A stretch of 10,328 nucleotides of DNA. Source: Larix sibirica (taxonomy: Eukaryota > Streptophyta > Pinopsida > Pinales > Pinaceae). Shown here piece by piece: positions 8,045-10,328 of the stretch (the stretch's first letter is position 1; every line of letters begins with the position of its first letter). Both the position numbers and the translations under genes were made by a program. The notes below the pieces were generated by a model. It ran no database searches. It worked only from the letters and a program-made list of their open reading frames with translations, and was not told where the DNA came from. The stretch spans positions 10,409-20,736 of the forward strand of contig NWUY0300004309.1 of NCBI GenBank assembly GCA_004151065.3. Direction: 5' to 3'.

Positions 8045-8672
8045 TATATATGTTATGGATGGAATATAGGGTTCAAATATTATATAGAGGTGGAATGTTT
8101 CAGAGGACGAGGAATGTAATTCTTTGGTCTTATGAACAATAGGGGCTATAAGTAATAACTCTTATAAGTGTTATAGGAATTAGGGGTTAGTATTAAGGTT
8201 CACTGGAATAAAGGGTAATATGGATTATATGTTATGGGGATTAGGGTTTACAATATCAGGGATAGGGTTATAGAGGTTACATGTGAGGGGTTATAGGAGT
8301 TCATAATTATTTGTTAGAGGTTGGCAAGGGTGATAAGGATTCATGAATAATAACTAAATTGGCTAGGTGTCATATGGCATCTATGAATCATGGTTATATT
8401 TCTCAGGGATCAAGGATTAAAGATTATAGGTATAAGGGGTAATGGGGATTAAACCCTAAACCCTGAACTAGGGATTAAAGTGGTTAGGGTTTAGTGGGGA
8501 TAAGGGGTTATAGGGTTAATGGTTCATAGGGTTCGCAATGGATAGGGATTACAATTTGTAAATATAAGGGTTTATAGGAGTTTTAATGATTATAGTATTA
8601 TGGTTAACAATTATATAGGTTGTGGATGGAATATAGGGTTCAAATCTAATAAAGAGGTGGAATATAGGGTTC
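8045..8672 (+). repeat. Degenerate telomere-like G-rich tract bounded by 52-bp direct repeats
   Basis: The plus strand is strongly G-rich and C-poor, with irregular TTAGGG, ATAGGGTT and GGGGTTATAGG motifs. The closest to the plant telomere unit TTTAGGG are TTAGGGTTTA near 8241-8250 and GGTTAGGGTTTAG at 8482-8494. At 8451-8464 the orientation flips to AAACCCTAAACCCT, exactly two plant telomere units on the other strand. A 52-bp segment at 8045-8096 recurs at 8612-8663 with about 5 mismatches and no gap, 567 bp apart; it includes GGATGGAATATAGGGTTCAA. No coding sequence is seen. It could be an interstitial telomere-derived tract or a decayed minisatellite with a similar unit. Confidence 0.7.
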
Positions 8673-9093
8673 GGGAGATTGTTTCATGTTTCTTTTAGAG
8701 GTACACTAAAAGATTATTTTTGACTTGTCACAGTTTGGAGTAGGCTTTTTGTATTATAAAATGTCTTGCATACTTGTTTTGAAAGTAAAAGTTGATGGTT
8801 TTTAAATGTAGTTTTCTATTGTGGGGATAGAATGAAGTTGTAACTTACAACACGCACTCTTTGGTTTTGGTATGCTTGGTACAAGGGGGAGAAAAAGTTT
8901 ATAGTATTTAGTCCTTTTTGGTCATTAAAGGTTGGTTTTTGTCCTAGGGACTAGCATAATGTGTATTTTCTTTTGGAAATATAAAGTTTTTTCCTACGAA
9001 AAAAAAACAAAGCTTGTGCATGAGTGCTCTTAATTATATAAAGCACATCGAAGACATAGAAAATGACATACCATTCATTGTCATCTCCATTGT
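8673..9093. other. Unassigned spacer with a poly-A run
   Basis: No gene is recognised. ACAAGGGGGAGAAAAAG at 8881-8897 resembles purine tracts near the 3' ends of plant LTR elements. A run of nine A at 8999-9007 could be a retroposon tail on the plus strand. Neither is supported by neighbouring features. Confidence 0.4.
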
Positions 9094-9414
9094 TAAATTT
9101 ACAGTATGCATTGATGCATATCTATGAAATGTTGGCATTAGTGGATTTAATAACAATAATAAGCACCTTTGCGATAAAACATATTACAAGCACTTAACAA
9201 CTATATAAATGGAAAATACCGTTGGGTAAAATTTAAATTGTATGCGTCGAGGGAATTTTGTATGAAAATGCACATGGGCATAACATTTAAATAGTATGCA
9301 TCGATGCTTTGTGTTTATAAATGAACTAGGTCATAACATTTAAGGCGTACACACCAATGCTACTATTTTTACCAATGCATTGGTGCATAACATTAAATTG
9401 TATGCATTGGTGCG
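9094..9414. repeat. Minisatellite, period about 53-54 bp, with one outlying unit
   Basis: Four diverged units centre on CATAACATTTAAAT(T/A)GTATGCATYGRTGC-like sequence: 9224-9253, 9276-9307, 9329-9361 and 9382-9414. The ATTTAA (or ATTAAA) core recurs at about 9231, 9285, 9338 and 9391. A related unit, AAATTTACAGTATGCATTGATGC, lies upstream near 9095-9117. ACCAATGCATTGGT at 9371-9384 is a perfect 14-bp palindrome. The minus-strand open frame over 9326-9694 partly crosses this array and is not considered a gene. Confidence 0.75.
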
Positions 9415-9665
9415 CTTTTTTATAATTATGCAATGATGTGTTTATATGACATGCACATTGTTTAAAAAACCTCTGATGTAACCTCTGGTCGCCTAATTTT
9501 TTTAAGTTATAATGTACATTCATTATATCCTTCACTAAAGCATTTGTCACCAATGGCAAAGGTTTTAGCCAAGTTTTTTTTGGGGAATTTTTTCCAAATC
9601 TTGTAACACTAAAAGCCTCTGCGAAATCATCTACTAGAAGGTGTTTTGTTTGTAGTGTCCAAGAC
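9415..9665. other. Unassigned sequence where RT core would be expected
   Basis: The minus strand is open here within a 122-codon frame (9694-9326), but I find no RT block: no LxKKKDG, no DYR, no YxDD. Similarity to Ty3/gypsy pol ends at about 9666. Confidence 0.45.
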
Positions 9666-10328
9666 AGGGTTTTCGATTTTATTTTTATGTGCAAAAGGAT
9701 GGTGGTATGGGCACAAATTGAGTAGTTGGCTATCCATGATCAATGAGATAAACGATCATGCTCACGGGTGAGTGTCCTTGGTGAAGTTCGAATACCTATT
9801 AGTGTTTGTCCAAACTAACTACAAAGAGAAACTATATCCAAAGCATCCTTAAAGACTTGAATATCATGAAATTGTGCAATAACGCTCGAATGACCCTTCT
9901 TCGGGAGCTTTTTCATGGAGCAAGAGATAACTATTTTTAGAGTGACCACTTCGAGAGCTTTGAGATTGTAGCAATGCTCGTCCCTCTTGAAACTCATGTA
10001 TAATTATAGGAAATATATGGTGATGGGGCCTAATGTTCTCAACCATTCAACACCCAAAATGATATAAGAACTATCCATCTCAATGGAAACCCTGTGTGTT
10101 TTCAGGTAATACTCACCCATTTGGAGTTTTGCATTTTCACACTCAATGCCCAATTTCATAGATACCCCATTTGCAATCATTATTTGGAAGTTGTTAGCAA
10201 CATGCATACAATAGTGCATTTATTTGGTGATATGACAATGGAATAAATTATGGGTGCTACCATTGTTGCACTGAGAGTAGTGAGGTGCTTACAACCCAGT
10301 ATGGGGGAGATGTTGTCATGTTTGTCAC
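9666..10328 (-). pseudogene. Ty3/gypsy retropepsin and start of reverse transcriptase, partial and inactive
   Basis: The frame enters from the right edge. The protease active-site loop reads Asn-Asn-Gly-Ser-Thr (10267-10253), with AAC at 10265-10267 where catalytic Asp is expected. FQIMIANG follows, then the hydrophobic-Gly motif in IILGVEWLRTLGPI, typical of plant Ty3/gypsy retropepsins. Only two stops, at 10220-10222 and 10001-10003, break the frame down to about 9815, so it is better preserved than the plus-strand gag. The linker contains KKLPKKGHSSVIAQ. After one frameshift between 9815 and 9750, the start of RT appears with CPYHHPFAHKNKIEN (9713-9669). The rest of RT, including the YxDD catalytic box, is absent. 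The upstream protease and gag would be beyond the window. Confidence 0.85.

Larger units (their letters stand above)
6000..10328 (-). mobile_element. Decayed Ty3/gypsy retrotransposon, minus strand, 3' part
   Basis: Read from right to left, the minus strand gives retropepsin, the start of reverse transcriptase, a gap of repeats, integrase, a pol stop codon, a polypurine tract and an LTR beginning TG. This is the canonical Ty3/gypsy order. The C-terminal integrase extension and GPY/F-like module suggest a chromovirus-type lineage, which is an inference. Gag and the 5' LTR would lie beyond the right edge. The left boundary near 6000 is an estimate because the LTR end is not marked by a clear CA and target duplication. 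Confidence 0.8.

Noticed and set aside
8881-9007. AAGGGGGAGA purine run and poly-A as the 3' end of another retroelement
   Set aside because: No LTR start follows the purine run, no coding precedes it, and the A run is short.
9326-9694. 122-codon minus-strand open frame, the longest in the window, as a gene
   Set aside because: It overlaps the minisatellite, has no recognisable domain, and its upstream part is in a different frame from the RT remnant it follows.
9864-10046. Second minus-strand frame overlapping the protease-RT linker
   Set aside because: The frame at 9815-9997, continuous with the protease frame, has the family-like sequence; this one is an alternative-frame shadow.

Overview
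The window looks like AT-rich nuclear DNA from a seed plant, probably one with a large, transposon-filled genome. This rests on plant-type Ty3/gypsy (Metaviridae) remnants, plant-type TTTAGGG telomere-like motifs, CpG-poor sequence, and stop codons that look like C-to-T decay of methylated DNA. I see no intact host gene, no tRNA or rRNA gene, and nothing prokaryotic. The species cannot be named from the sequence.

Left part (1-2640): non-coding AT-rich DNA with three sets of local tandem repeats (76-269, 340-625, 1541-1862) and a weak tRNA/SINE-like box pair near 1367-1412. The right end of this part may include a decayed 5' LTR, because a primer-binding-site-like motif sits at 2657-2668.

Plus-strand element (about 2650 to about 6000): a decayed Ty3/gypsy element reading left to right. 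It keeps gag (about 2889-3437), the zinc-knuckle region of gag in another frame (3725-3961), a possible linker remnant (4072-4218), a retropepsin (about 5278-5703, two frameshifts) and a further coding-like stretch (5702-5935). Its reverse transcriptase, RNase H and integrase are not in the window.

Minus-strand element (10328 down to about 6000): a second Ty3/gypsy element reading right to left. Retropepsin enters at the right edge (10267-10004) and runs into the first residues of reverse transcriptase (to about 9666). The RT core and RNase H are missing. An almost full-length integrase follows (7965-6658), whose stop codon abuts a polypurine tract and a TG-starting 3' LTR (6646 to about 6000). 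The LTR holds a TATA-like box and a perfect 43-bp tandem duplication. Gene order on both strands suggests the minus element inserted into the plus element just after its protease region. If so, the missing pol of the plus element should resume beyond the right edge.

Middle of the minus element (7966-9665): where RT and RNase H should be, there is a degenerate telomere-like G-rich tract (8045-8672, bounded by 52-bp direct repeats), an unrecognised spacer, and a 53-54-bp minisatellite (9224-9414). This size-similar replacement of an enzyme core by repeat DNA is the most unusual structure here. Nothing in the window appears able to encode a working protein: both proteases have lost the catalytic aspartate, and the integrase has lost zinc ligands and two of its three catalytic acids.
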